Source: Parathielavia appendiculata
Taxonomy: Eukaryota > Ascomycota > Sordariomycetes > Sordariales > Chaetomiaceae
Assembly: GCF_033297405.1 (NCBI RefSeq)
Contig: NW_026944221.1
Span: 3,141,327-3,205,326, forward strand
Direction: 5' to 3'
Length of the DNA: 64,000 bases
Every line of letters begins with the position of its first letter. Positions within the stretch are counted from its first letter, which is position 1. The position numbers and the translations under genes were made by a program. The notes below the pieces were generated by a model. It did not search any database. It saw nothing but the letters and a program-made list of their open reading frames with translations, and had not been told where the DNA came from. Positions 24,227-36,781 of this stretch are shown here, in pieces.

Positions 24227-25739
24227 GGGCGGACAACCCAGCGGGTTAGAGGGTTCTCTGCCAGCGGCCGCCACGATCCCACCGTTACACGCACTTTCTC
24301 AGAGATGTTCTAGTAACAGGTATTCCTATCACTGGGGAACATCATCCAGTCTGCCTTGAACGCCCAAGATCGAGAAATATGGGGAGAACAAGATTGGGAA
24401 AGGAGGGTGACGATAGGCACGGGAGCAACAGCACCATCGACAACACAGGATGGAGGTTTGTATACTTGTGGCTGGCTCGGGGTGGTCTGGGTTGACTTCA
24501 AAAACATTGGTTGTCATGTTTGAGTTGTGTGATGTTCTCATTTGTTTCGCATCACTGGGGACGGACAAGGAAGTTCCTTCTGATTGACTCTTATTGTGCG
24601 GTTTTCTTTTTCTGTTGCAACATCATGTTCCACCAGCTCTGTCAATGTTTAAAACCCCCCCTTCTTCATACTCAGGTCGCCGGTACATATTTCTACACTA
24701 CATCGTGGAGCGAGCTGTGGAAGTTTTGGATTGGATTGATACCACATATGTCATGTTAGGCTCGACTGCTACCATATACACCTTATATTAGGTACTCAAC
24801 GACTAATGCGCGATATCTTCTCGTGTCGTCATTTCTCACACTTCCAGTTCAGAGAAACAGTCCAGGTTTGATCAGTTGGCTGCTTCCATCACAGTTAATG
24901 GAGGAGATGGATAACAGAACGAAACGGGTGGCTTGTTTGTACTATACCTCAGCATCGCTTGCACAAATGCAGTGTTCATGCATGGCTGATGTTGGTGAAG
25001 TTGAAACAAGGCGAGTAACAAGCTTGCTATGGTGCGTTTCATGGCGTTCGTTTAGCCGAGCCCTGGGGAGTTCATGCTCTGATGCTCAGTCCAGTAATTT
25101 CAACATCAAGTCCTTACCAGGTACAGTACGTTCCGGATCCAAGTCGGAGATTTACGATTGTACCGAGAGTACAGATATTGTCCGCTCTGTTAACAACACT
25201 GCCGATGCTATTGCAGCCTGGTGTATAACAGGGCACGGTTGCCCAATGATTCATTGGAATGTGAGAGGCAACCCGGTTCTCAATCGGGGCATTCAACCGC
25301 TTGCTTGAGCTCAAATGTGATCCCGAAATGAGCTTTCGAGACCGCTCTGCTTGGCCGTCAGCGCGATCTCCGAGGCGGCACAATCTCGACCGACGGCAAT
25401 ACGGGAACGAAAAGACGGGTTGTCCACTCCGAGAGCGTTTTAAGTCAAAAAGGGTTGAGCTCCGGAGGTCGGTGCTTCCACGGGGAGGCGGTTGAAGACG
25501 AAAGACCCTTGCTCACCTTATAGTACAGACATCCAACAAAGTGCAGGAAGGGTTAGGGTCTCTAACCTTTGCCAGCTGTCGAAAACGTCGCATCTTTTGC
25601 CAAGGCATTTCACGATCTGGCAGCGCTCAACACTCGCTCAACACCAAGCTTCACCAATCCCAACAAGCCCGTAAAGCAACCACAGACCAGCTCATCAATC
25701 TCGCGCTGTCACAAGCTTAGCCTTCATTGCAACAACATT
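24227..25739. other. Intergenic, vib-1 to DUF2011-like gene
   Basis: No gene seen. It should hold the vib-1 3' UTR and the promoter of the next gene. Short open frames present have no recognisable product. Confidence 0.5.
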
Positions 25740-26672
25740 ATGTTTGAGCTGCCCGATGCAAAAAGGCAAGTTTCACCCTTCCAAGCATGAACAATTTCAC
25801 ACCTGACTGACCCAACCAACAGGGTCCGCCGAGAGGACCTCTACTCCTCCCCGCACTCCTCCCGGTCCTCCAGCCCAGAACACGACTACTCCCCAAAAGT
25901 TGCAGAGCTGCGCGCCAAGCTCAAAACGCGCCTGTCAGACCTGCTCTCCCTCTCGGTCAACGTGGCCTCCACCACCGCCGACACCGCCTCTCGCTCGGCA
26001 AAATACGATGAAGATGCCCAAGAGGAAGGCCCGCACGAAGCAGAATTTACCTTCCGTCTCTTCTCCACCAGCACGGCCGACGCCGTGCCCAAAGTCGTCC
26101 TCGCCCCCGACGACGAAGACGAAGCCCGCCGTCCCTACAGCGGTCCGGCCATCTCCCAGCGACCCGTCTCGCACTACCTCCGTGGCGAGCTGACGCCGCG
26201 GGAGAGGGCGCAGTTTGAGTATTCCGCGGTGACGGGTCAGGAGGTGCTGGCCTGGGCGGGGCAGAGGGCCTGGGGACTTGAGGTGCCCTGGCGGGTGACG
26301 AGGGTGGTGCTGACTGTGGACGGAAAGGAAAAGACGGGGAATGGTATGCATGGGCGGTTGCAGCAGCGGCAGAAACTAGGGGCGCAATTGGAGGAGGGCA
26401 AGAAGAAAAAGCGGCCTGGAAAGAAAACGAGGATTGTGCTAAGAAAGAGAGAGAAGGCGAGGAGGGAGGCCGAAGCGGCGGCGCAGAAGCTCAAGATGAG
26501 CAAAGAAGAGCATTTGAAGGAGAAGAAGAAGCGGCTGAATCACTTGAAGAAGCTGAAGAGGAGGCAGAAGGAGAAGGAGAAGAAGCTGGCGGCCAGGGGG
26601 GAGGCGGGAGGTGAAAGGCAGCATGGCGCGGCTGCATCGGGTGAGGAAGGGAGTAGTGATGGAGATGAGTGA
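25740..26672 (+). CDS. DUF2011-like conserved fungal basic protein
   Basis: Function unknown. Exons 25740-25765 and 25823-26672 give 291 residues. The first intron uses a GC donor in otherwise perfect context (AG|GCAAGT) and a CAACAG acceptor; this is the only join that keeps the conserved opening MFELPDAKR-VRREDLYSSP in frame. The middle (about 45-165) is a compact acidic/hydrophobic domain with EAEFTFRLF and LRGELTPRERAQFE, resembling fungal DUF2011 proteins. The C-terminal third (about 195-275) is a very Lys/Arg/Glu-rich helix, likely coiled, of the kind seen in nucleolar and ribosome-biogenesis proteins. That role is only an inference from composition. No close neighbours suggest a job. 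Confidence 0.8.
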
Positions 26673-28633
26673 TTAGATTAGGTCTGCCTCTCATTCAGTA
26701 TAGAAGGCACTACACTCGGGCAGGGCCTGTGGTCATATACCCAAGGTATACTGGTGAAGATGGGCTTTGGTTGGTTGTGGCGGGCAATATGGATGGCACC
26801 ATTGCCTTTGGCAAACCAGCTCTTAACGCTACACTCCATACCTCGGTTAATAGCTATTGTCTGTCAAGATGACTGGGAGTTGGTACTTGGTAGCCAACAT
26901 TTGTGCCACTGCCAGCACGGTGAAAGGTTCTATGGGCTGGTAACTGACACAAAGACATCTTGCCCTTATCAGTGTACCAGTCTTGTAGAATGGATGCATT
27001 AAAGACAGACACTCATAAGCCAGTAGTGGTCGCGATTGATCATCGAGGTGGTATCAATAACATGGCGCCCCAGAGCCTCCAGGGCACCAGAAACCCACTT
27101 CTAACTGGAAAACAGTCAAGGAGCTGGTGCGTGATTTCATCTCTCGCTTGGTATAAGCACTCATGGCATATAAGACAGTCCTTGCCAGATTCTCGATGCA
27201 TCTCCTTACGTAGTCTCCAAAGGTACTACCTATAGGGAGCACCTTACGATGGAAAACCGCGACATTTCTCTCAACAGGTGGAGGGAGCACCACGCCGTGG
27301 GAGCGTCGAGGGCACGCTTCCGACAGTTCAAGTCCAGTTTGGTTTCAATCATGTTAATCCCCGTTTGACCCCGTTTTCCTATTCAAACTCCGCACCTGGT
27401 ATTTGCAAGAAATCCATGGATGGCAGTAGAATCATCCTCCATCGTCAACTTCAAGTTCAATACTATCAGTTGGAGGTAAGGTATGCTGCTAGTCTCCCAT
27501 ACCTGATTCACCCAACCTCGGCGCAATATTCAATGCAGTCCTCCCAAACCCAACGGTCAGTGCACGAAGCCCGCCAGAACTTGAGTCAGTTCATCTTTTT
27601 CAAGCCTGACGCTGCTTTCCTTACCATCATTCAAGTATACTATCGTACCTAAGTAGAATCTACCACAAGCTCGTCATTAGTGCCCAGGCAAGGAAGGTAA
27701 GTAATCGCAATTGAAGATCAGTCCTGAAGCTCGAGACCCAGTTGTTTACTGTATGTAAACTATGTCATGGTAGGCAGCACACATCATTCAAGCTTTACGG
27801 GGTGTCCAATTGACGGGCTCATGTTCCCCAAGCACCCATAAGTACCTGTTCGAAGACTTCCGTGGATGGTAAAATTCACCCGGGACCTGTCGTGTGGCTG
27901 GGCCAAGCGAGTACAGTTGGTAGCAGCTGTCTGGTAGAGACTTGCGATACGGTGCAGTCTCTGTCCTTGTGCATGTTGATGGTTCGGCAGGCTCTGGATG
28001 CAAACTCGTCATGGCGAGGGGCGAATATCTGTTGTTGATCGATTCCTTGGCGCAGTCAGACTACGGTAAAACGGATACGAACCCGAATGGAGCAGACAGA
28101 GCTTCAAGTCCAATTCGGAAGCCCATGACGACCAAGTGCCGTAGGTAATTGAAGGTAATCGCATGGCACAAAAGCGTATGCTCGTCTCGCGCCATTTCGA
28201 GAAAGCAGCCTCCTCTGCCACGTTCAAACCACTCGGGAGTCGGTAGGTTTTGATGATGCTGATGTACGGATTACTCGTGTCACCTTGGAACGGTGGCCGA
28301 AAGATCTTATTCGTTCTCCCAGCGCCAAGTGCTTATTCTTGTTGGATCCGGACGCTCGCAAAAAAAAAAAAGGGGGCGCCGAGAGTTTCTTTGTTCGGAC
28401 TAGGACCCGGATTCTGGCTCCATGCCAGCCCCGGGGCTGAGGTGGAGAGCCAATCCGGTCCCGACAATGATACGAAGGCAATAAAGGAGCTTGCAGAGTC
28501 GGTTGCTGGAAGACCGCCGCATCCGCCATCTCGCCCCAATTTACCTTAATCCTTCCCTCCCCCCCCCCCCCAACCTCCCTCAAATGCGCTCCATCAACCT
28601 CGCCATCGCGCACTCTCCTCTTGCGCCTTCATA
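26673..28633. other. Intergenic, DUF2011-like gene to GT32 gene
   Basis: No gene seen in nearly 2 kb. Homopolymer tracts occur just before the next gene: about 12 A followed by G at 28359-28376 and about 14 C at 28558-28571. Short frames are without recognisable domains. Confidence 0.5.
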
Positions 28634-29972
28634 ATGCTCCCAAACGAGGGGCCAGCTCCCTCGCTGCCGGCGCAGCTTCTTCACAGCATAACCCGCCGCC
28701 GGCACAGGGTCTATGGCCTCATCGGCGGCGCCTTTGTGCTGCTCGCCGTCACCGTCTGGGTCTATGGCGGTTTCGAGACGGGCATAGACTTCTTCACGTC
28801 GGTACCACGCCCGGCGCCGCCACCACCGGTGCCGAATCACGATGCCTCGGCAAACCACGATGCGATAACAGCCACAACCCACGGCGCGATTGACGTCATG
28901 AGCGGCGCGCATAGCTCTACCGCCGGCGCCATTCCGGGCCCCACGCAGACAGAGACGCACGCGAACGAGCACCCGGTCCCTGATCCGCCCCAGGAAACCA
29001 ATCCGCCGACGGATGATTGGCGGCATTCGAACCACAGCCCTGCCGCCAGCGTCACGCCCGGTATTCCGACCAAGATCTGGCAGATCCTGCTACCCAAGAA
29101 GCCAGACGACCGTAAATGGAGGGCCGATCCCAAGAGCCTCGAGGACACGGCCTCGTGGCTCGCCCTGAACACCGATTACACTTAGTAAGCGCTCCCCTAG
29201 ACCAAAGAATGTGCGCCTGCCATGGCCGTCTTCTTACTCACTTGCGCCCCGTTATAGCACGCTAGTGAGCCAAAAGGGCGGCGAGGAGCTCGTCCGTAAT
29301 CACTTCAGCAGCGACCCGCGCATCATGCAGGCCTACCACAACATGCCCAACGTCGGCATGAAGTCGGACCTCCTGCGCTACCTGCTCCTGGAGGCCGAGG
29401 GCGGCGTCTACACGGACACGGACACGATCGCGCTGCAGCCCATCGACAAGTGGGTGCCGGCCGACCTGCGCGGCAAGGTCGCCGTCGTCGTGGGCATCGA
29501 GTTTGACCGGCTTGACGGCGTTGCGTGGGCCGACATCAACCACTGGGTGCAGTTCTGCCAGTGGACCATCGCGGCGGCGCCGGGCCACCCGCTGTTCCGC
29601 AAGATGGTGGACCGTATCATCGCGTCGCTGGACGACCTATCGGCGCTGCACAAAGTCCCCATCCAAGACCTGAAGCCGAAAAGCTTCGAGGTTATGAACT
29701 CGACGGGGCCCGCCGCGTTCACCGACGTCGTCTTTGAGCAGCTGCAGGAGTACAACTCGTCGCTGAAAGACACGCAGGATTTGTCGGGCATGACGGAGCC
29801 GCAGCTCATTGGCGACATCCTGGTGCTCCCCATTGACGGGTTCGGCATGGGCCAGCAGCACTCTCATAGCACCAACGACGGGACCATTCCTGAGTCAGCC
29901 CTGGTGAAGCACCGGTTCAACGGCGGCTGGAGAGGCGGGAAACGACGGAGGGGGGAGAAATGGCGAGCCTGA
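28634..29972 (+). CDS. GT32 (OCH1-like) glycosyltransferase
   Basis: Type II membrane glycosyltransferase, probably in the Golgi, adding a hexose (mannose in OCH1 relatives) to glycoprotein or glycolipid. Exons 28634-29184 and 29258-29972 encode 421 residues; the intron joins DYTY to TLVSQKGG. A single transmembrane segment lies at about 27-46, then a Pro-rich stem to about 145. The catalytic domain begins at IPTKIWQILLP. It includes MKSDLLRYLLLEAEGGVYTD with the DxD metal-binding motif (DTD, about residue 235). It ends with HSHSTNDG and LVKHRFNGGWR, typical of the OCH1 subfamily. The last residues are very basic (GKRRRGEKWRA). Donor and acceptor sugars cannot be read from the sequence. Confidence 0.92.
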
Positions 29973-31286
29973 CACGAGCAAAACTGGGCGCGTGCTATCA
30001 TGGTTGGATATGATGAAATATTAACTGGCTAGAGGATGTATATATTGGGATTGATCATTGCTGCAGTTCTGGAATACTCGGAGTTTGATTGCGCTTTTTT
30101 TGGACTAGGATATCTGGCAGTTCAAATCTAGATCAGTTGTCCTTGGAATCGATTGATGAACAAATCGAGCAGAGAAGTCTGCAAGAGAGGGGAAGAAAGA
30201 CGGGGTCACACACTCTACGCACTACCCCTAGGTAGTCCTACTATATTCTTGGCTCTCGCTCTACAGCTCATGTTGTCCTACCTTGCATTAGCTCGTTGAG
30301 GTAGGTAACCCACCATGCTCAACACGGGGTTGGCCCTTTCGTGCCTGTCTTACTTCGGGTTGATTCGGTTTGCCCTCTGAAGAGTTTGGAGGTTTACAGG
30401 TATACAAGGTTTGTCTAACGGCGGACTCGAAGCTCGGGATTGTGACGGGTACAGCCTGCTGATGGAATCAAGGATGTCATCCTGTGTTATACAGTCCTGC
30501 ACCAAACGTGCGGTTCCACGCTCTCATTCTCTCACATATGGTACTGATATGTACGGAACGCATCAAAGCCCACTTCTAAGGGGCGCAGCGTCGACAGAGC
30601 TGGACGGAGATCGGCAGGTTGCTGGTATCGGACAGCACATCAGCATAGGGTCGAATGTTCTACCCGATGAGGACCCCTTTTTGACCCTCTCAAGATTTCT
30701 CTCTGGCATGAATCCATGTCCTGCTCCATACCTACGCCGTGGTTCTGTAGCCGCCCAGCGCGCCACCACTGCGGGGAGAACACCAACCTGAGCTGTTGTT
30801 GCCGCTTGGTGAAGCAAGACTCCGGTTCCTAAGGTACGTAAGGTTTGACAGATTTAGAATTCCTTCATCATCGGTAGCGCTTCGTGTCGGAAATAGAAAT
30901 GCTAAGGAAATATTGAATTGAAAAACTGCAAGGAAACTGTCTAGGCACGTTCGTGCTACTTGATCTTACATCACTGGCTGCCACCGGCGGGTAAGCACCC
31001 TCAGCTGTTGAGTGAGGCTTGTTTGCGGGCCATGTGGATGGCCACCAGGGACATTCCTTGCTTCTGAGGCTGTATGGAACTGCTGACGGCGGCTGATGCG
31101 TTGAAGCTAGGAGACGCGGCTTCGGGTCTATATTAGAGTGCGAGTGCCAATTGACTGTTGAAGGCGCCAAACAGGAACTTCAGTTCCAGTCCACTCGTTG
31201 CCTCCCACGCCGAAGAACCGCGGACGTCTATCACCATGGGGCAACGCCCTTTAATCCTCCAACAGCGCAATCGTCTTGGGAAGCCT
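29973..31286. other. Intergenic, GT32 gene to membrane-protein relic
   Basis: No intact gene. There are short frames on both strands without recognisable domains. An AT-richer 3' flank follows the GT32 stop codon. Confidence 0.5.
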
Positions 31287-32580
31287 ATGAGGGTTGACAA
31301 TTGCACTATCGAGTTCAACTCTTCTGGCACTGTCCTGAGCTTTGCCGGTGTTCACAAGGCTCAATTTGTGGGAGATGCTGATATTGCCCATTGACACCCA
31401 CCAACGGTTCTCATCAGTCTCTAAAGAATCAAGGTGTTCGTCGCATTCATGACCCTAAGTGTCATGGTTTGCTCGCTAAGTCTCGCCTTCGCCCTTGTGC
31501 GCGGTTATTCAGTTCTCTTCTCAGTTCTCTTCTCCTGGAGGAAAAAGTAGCTAATAGGACCTCCTCCGAATCTGCCTACATCGCGACTGCAGATTTGTCC
31601 TAAGAGAACAGTACCGCTTCCCCACGGCCATGAGGTACTGCAATAAGCTCCATGATCTGGTCGACGACCTTATTCTCTCCTATGCCGACGCACAGCTCCT
31701 TCTCCTACTCACTTTTGGAGGAGTTTTCTACTCGACCTACCAGTGCAGCGTTTCCCTCTACCACTGCTTCGTTGCTTTCCACATGGGCCTAGTAGGACTG
31801 GCAACATCCATTCTCGTCTTGGTCCTTGTCCGCATCGCCCACCAGCCTTATCTCTCGTCATTGGCACGTGTCGCCATCCTTGGTGCCTGCATATATGGCA
31901 TGGACACGACCACGGTAATGGAACTTGAGGCCAGGGAGGACGGCAGCCCCCAGAACAAGGTTGAGGCCGTCCAGGGATGGACCCCTGTGGATGGCCAAGT
32001 CGATGATTTTATTCTTCTGCCCGCCTACTGTATCCTGGAGGACTTCAAAGTTAACCCCTTCCACAAATCTGACCGCTGATCAGAGGCAGCATCTCACCAA
32101 CACCGCAGTATCAAGCGGGACGTCCGAAGCCAATGCGTTTGTCATGCTTGTAATTTCCTTATTTGTATGCTTGAGCACAATGGTGCCGCTTCATTTTCCA
32201 AGGATTCTGCCACAGCGTGTGCAAAGCGGTGGGGGTGGGCAAGTTCCCCTGGACATGGACGCGGCGCGGAACATGTCGGCAGGTCTTCAGGTTCCATTTC
32301 ATGTTTGTCTGCAAGGGTGTTATCTGGGGCTTCTCCCTCGGTCTGATCAGCTGGAACTGGGTCACCACTGTGGCTCTACGCAAATGGTTCGACAAGTCTG
32401 ACTGGCTGGACAAGGAGGACGGAAATTCCGAAAAAGGACTTCAAGTGCATTGGACAGTTGGCCCCTCTGGTTACTCTCGGCACCGTTGGCTTTACGCTGT
32501 TGAACGGGGTGTGGGCAGTGGTGAAGGGTTGGCCGCTCTTCAAGTGTTACAACGGTGAGGATGCTGAGCAAGACGACGAT
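31287..32580 (+). pseudogene. Decayed multi-TM fungal membrane protein gene
   Basis: Fragments in all three frames read in order like a conserved fungal family of unknown function. The opening is NCTIEFNSSGTVLSFAGVHK and QFVGDADIA (to about 31388). A TM segment follows with VFVAFMTLSVMVCSLSLAFA (31434-31547). Next comes the conserved RYCNKLHDLVDDLILSYADAQ with several TM segments (31630-32079), then GVIWGFSLGLISWNWVTTVA (about 32310-32370) and LVTLGTVGFTLLNGVWAVVKG (about 32470-32530). Damage includes in-frame stops near 31389 and at 31548-31550, no GT donor where the first intron is expected, and several frame changes, one near 32420. No continuous product can be made, so this is a relic. 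The family resemblance is from memory, so moderate. Confidence 0.7.
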
Positions 32581-32763
32581 AGTTGTGGGCCGGCAGGAGC
32601 GATTCATTTCCGATGCGGCCTGTTGTTAGAAAAAGTCATGGGTCGTTGGTTGCGGGCTGCTGATGTGACTGACTGGCTGGAGAGTGGCTTTCAACATCTT
32701 TCTCTCAATTTCAATGTTAAAAGATTGAGTTTGTATTTAAGCTGTACAAAACTTCTCAGATGA

Positions 32764-33215
32764 TAGTTTCGGTTGCACTAAAATGAGCCTTTCTGACGTC
32801 AATATCAATACTCGGTAGGGCCGTGGTTGTCAAAAGGCGCTCACGAACAAACTCGTGGTGGAGCGTGCAGTGACTGGAAGGGAAGGGTTGCTCGATTCGG
32901 GGATTCTGGCTTGTTTTACTCTGACACTCTTTTCGAATCGGCTGATCTCGTCTTCATCAATTCAAAGCAATCGATGGTGTCCGGCATTCCTCCCCGTGAC
33001 CTCAGGCTTCCATCTGCTCAAGTTGAACCTTGATCACGAGTCCAAGACGACCGGCAGGCAGCCAAAGTGGGTCAGTATTACCTGGTAGCCTTGGCATCCT
33101 GATCCCAACCCGATATCCCTGCATTCATCGACGGATCGACTCCCACCTTCCGACCTCCACTGCCGCCCGCTGCCGCCAATGCGCGGACGAGCTCCGAGCT
33201 CCCTACAACCCAAAC
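32764..33215. other. Leader region of ham-2
   Basis: About 450 bp between the relic and the ham-2 start codon. The last 100 bases are CT-rich, as in fungal 5' leaders. No other feature seen. Confidence 0.5.
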
Positions 33216-36200
33216 ATGAACACGCTCTGGTCATCGCGCGACCCGGTCGATGGCGCCGGGCCAGGCGAGATGCCGGCCGAGACCCAAACCAAAGAGCCGC
33301 CAGCAACTGCAACGCCCGCCCAAACAACAATAAATCCAAGCCCAGAAACCCAGGCGCCACCACCAAAGCGCCCGCCCCTTCAACGGAACCAACTCTCTGC
33401 CCCGCCGCCGCCTCCTCCAGCCGACCCGGCGCCTCCGATTCCCCAGCAGGGTGACACCACCACCGCCGACGCTAACGACATTAATACCAACCACCATGCT
33501 AACCCGACCACCTCCACCAATAACCCAGGCCCATCGCCCCAACAAGGGCAACCACAGCATCAACAACCACACCACCAGCAGGGGAGCCAAAGCCAACCGC
33601 AACCCCAAGACTCGCTCTCGCTAGCCCAGCTCCGCCGCATCGTCGCCGACCTCCCGCGCGTCGCCGAGCCCGTGGCCTACGACTACGTCTACGCCGACAC
33701 GTCCCCGCTGCCCGAGGAAATCGACGAGTGGTTCATGTACAACTTTTGGCAGTGGGTGCGTCTCAACGCCGCGAATCGCGCGTTCCACTCGGCCTGGGCC
33801 AGGTTGTTTCACCCTTCCACGGCCGCTGCCGATGCTGCTGGTAATGGTAACTTGGGGGATGGGGTGAACTGGGATGATGAAGGCGAGGAGGCGGCTGAAA
33901 GGAGGAGGGTGTTTGTTGGGCGGGTGCTGGAGGGGACCAAGAGCGGGGATCGCATTGCGAGGGCCGAGGCGGTTGGCGCTCTGGTATATCTGGTTCTTGG
34001 GCGCTGGACTGAGACGGTACAGGCTGCTGGAGTGCTGAGGAGGGATGTGCTGGAGGGCAAGGCAAGGTCTGCTGCTACGGAAGAGCAGTTGGAGGCCATG
34101 AAGGAGGGGGTAAAGGTTGTGGCAGAGTGCGGGGGGCTTGAGGTGGTGTGGGGAGTGTTGAGGGCAGGGTTCGAGGCGTTCTGGTAGGTTGTCATCGTTG
34201 TCGCCGTGTATAGCATTGGCGTCGGTGCGCTGACTTTGTCGCAGGTCCGACGAGATGCCGCAGAACTTGCAGATGGCGGCTGAGGAGCTGATTCACTTGA
34301 TGACTGTCATGTATATGGCCATCCAAGAAGCACTCGGCGACCCCGAAGGAATGGCGGATGTCCGGCAACGGTTGTGTGAGTAGTAGCGACTTTATTCAGG
34401 TTGGCGGTATCTTCTGACCTTTACAGTGGCCCTCGACCCTGGCCTCCTGAGCTTCCTGCTTCAGGCCATCGTCAAGCTGCGCTGGGATGAGACGGGCATC
34501 CTTCCTCACACTCAGGTAGGATCCAGCTCTTCTCGAAACAATGGCGATACTGACCGTCTTAGATATTCCTCCTTTTCTGGAAGTCCATCTTACTGGTTTT
34601 TGGCGGCTCCAAGGAGATTGCCGAGACCAAGGAGGCCACCAGTGAGATGAAGGGCTGCGACGACAAAGACGCCATCACGGCGTCTCCACTCGACTACCAT
34701 GTGTTCCGTCAGGAAATCACTTCGAAATACCCTGCCTACATCCCACCACAACCGCTTTTGCCTTTGGAGGCAGATCAGAATACCATAATTCCACAATTGC
34801 CCAACCACCCGACGAGAAGCAGCAGCGCGAGCGGAACCCACCTAGGGCCGTCTGCCCAGGGCGGAGGAGCGTCCATTCTTCACCAGCCTGTCCATATCGC
34901 CACTCCCGCCCCCTCGCCACCTCCCAGCCCAGGGGTTGGCGGTAAAGGCGGCAAGAAGCAGAACTACCAGACGAATCAGAATTTCCCCTTTATGTACCCT
35001 CCTCTCGATGCCACGAGCAACAGCGCCGGGGGCAAGGGCGGAGCCGGGCTACAGGACCTGCTAGTCGGCAGGAAGTGGGAGGGTAGCGACGTGCCAGCCT
35101 CCATTCTCGAGGCCGGCGAGCTTTTCTCCAAGCGAGTGCGCATGAGCCGCGCGACACGCCAGCTATGGGATGAGCGAGAGGAGTTTCTCAAGTTTGAACG
35201 CGGCTATGAGGCGGACGAGGACATCATCGACGAGCTTGATCTGTCGTCGTTGACTCTCGAGGAGAAGGAGGAGCTGGGATTGAACAAACCCACTGACGGC
35301 AGGTCACGGAAACCGTCGGTTCCAATTGCAGACTACGGGCCAAGGGGGGTAGATTGGCACATAAAGGAACGGCTAGACGCTGTGGAGGAATTCTATGTGA
35401 GTTCGTTGGCACCGCCGCTGTCCATGTTGCTGAGCTGACTGCCCTCCCAGAGAGAAGCACTTCCACACCTTCAGTCTATAGTTATCGTACTCCTCAGGCA
35501 AATTGTGGCTATGACCAGTAATTTGCCTACGCCTGCAATGGCACAAGGGCCGCCCAGCGCACGCCCGGCCGGTGGGCAGCAGAACCCACCGAACGGCGTC
35601 CCGAAGGGAGACCCCTCCTCGCCATTAGATGCAGACGTGGATGAGCTGCGGAGCAGAGAGATCGCCGCCAAGGCTGTCAGTGGCTCCTTGATTCTGCTGC
35701 TCAAGTGGTTCAAGCTCTCGCACGTCCTCAAATTCGAGTACATGACACAGTTGCTGCTGGATAATAGTTTTCTTGCAATGGCACTGAAAATCTTTGGACT
35801 ATACGATGTTCAGCAGGTCGTCGAGAGCAAAACTGACCGGCTTGAGCACAGGTTAGCACGCCCCAAAAGGCATTCTTTTTGGCCCTTGTTTACTTACTCC
35901 CCCACAGCTTCTTCTACTTTTGCGGCTCCCGCGCAGGCGTCATCCCCTCTCAGCATACAGTCCCCAACCCAACAGCAACCGAATTCGAAGATGTCAGCGA
36001 GGACGACGCCGCCCCACCGCCCATCAAACGGCAGCGCTCACCAACCAACCCATCACCCTCCGAACACGATGGCCTCTCGGCCTCCCAGCCTGCCGATTCC
36101 TCAACCACAGCAGCAAACCCAGCAACAACCGATCATCCCCCCACCCGTCCCGAGGTAGACGAACTGGGCTACCCAATCAACCCCCTCCCGGCGGAGCCCA

Positions 36201-36781
36201 TAACGGACTTGTCCCGGCGCAACTTCTTCTCCCTCATCAACTACCTCCGCATCATGCAGAAGATCTGCAAGCACCGCGCCCACCGCAATCTGCTCATGGT
36301 CAACTACAAGTCGGCCGCGATCTTGCGCAAGGCGCTCAAGGTGCCGCAGCACGAGCTGCGCCTCTACACGCTCAAGCTCTTCAAGAACCAGGTGCCCTAC
36401 ACGGGCCGCAAGTGGCGCCAGTCCAACATGCGCGTCATCACGGCCGTCTACCTGCACTGCCGCCCGGAGCTGAGGGACGAGTGGCTCGTGGGCGCCAACG
36501 TCGAGGACCAGGTGGACGAGGCGCTGCCCATGGAGCAGGCCCTGCGCAGCCTGACGCACTGGTTTAACCTGAGGCGGTACCCCGACCAGATGGCTGCCTC
36601 TTCGGGTGGTGAGGGGCAGGAGATGGTGAGGATGGCGATGAGAGAGGAGCAGGACTTCTTTTTGAGGGAATTGGACAAGGTGGATTGGAGCTGGTTCGGG
36701 GAGGGTGGTGAGGACGAGGGAAGTGGTGGTGATGCTGGCACTGGTGGTGTGGGAGAGGGGTGGCAGCAGGCTGGGTGGTGA
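33216..36781 (+). CDS. HAM-2 / STRIP1-FAR11 family STRIPAK subunit
   Basis: Scaffold subunit of the STRIPAK phosphatase-kinase complex at the nuclear envelope/ER; Neurospora ham-2 and Sordaria pro22 mutants fail in hyphal fusion and fruiting-body formation. Six exons (33216-34183, 34245-34375, 34427-34515, 34563-35396, 35451-35851, 35908-36781) give 1098 residues, close to the known length. The N-terminal 140 residues are Pro/Gln-rich. The N1221 domain follows from LAQLRRIVADLP through LPEEIDEWFMYNF and IFLLFWKSILLVFGG. A variable linker then leads to the DUF3402 domain from about VDWHIKERLDAVEEFYREAL to the HCRPELRDEWL and LRSLTHWFNLRRYP segments. A second Pro/Ser-rich insert lies near 770-840. 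All five introns have standard GT-AG ends and keep frame, so the gene looks intact. Confidence 0.95.

Noticed and set aside
27330..27350. GTTCAAGTCC B-box-like motif
   Set aside because: No A box or acceptor stem upstream; not a tRNA.
33231..33608. Minus-strand and other frames antisense to ham-2, and similar shadows over other genes
   Set aside because: They are mirror frames of Pro/Gln-rich or GC-biased coding sequence.
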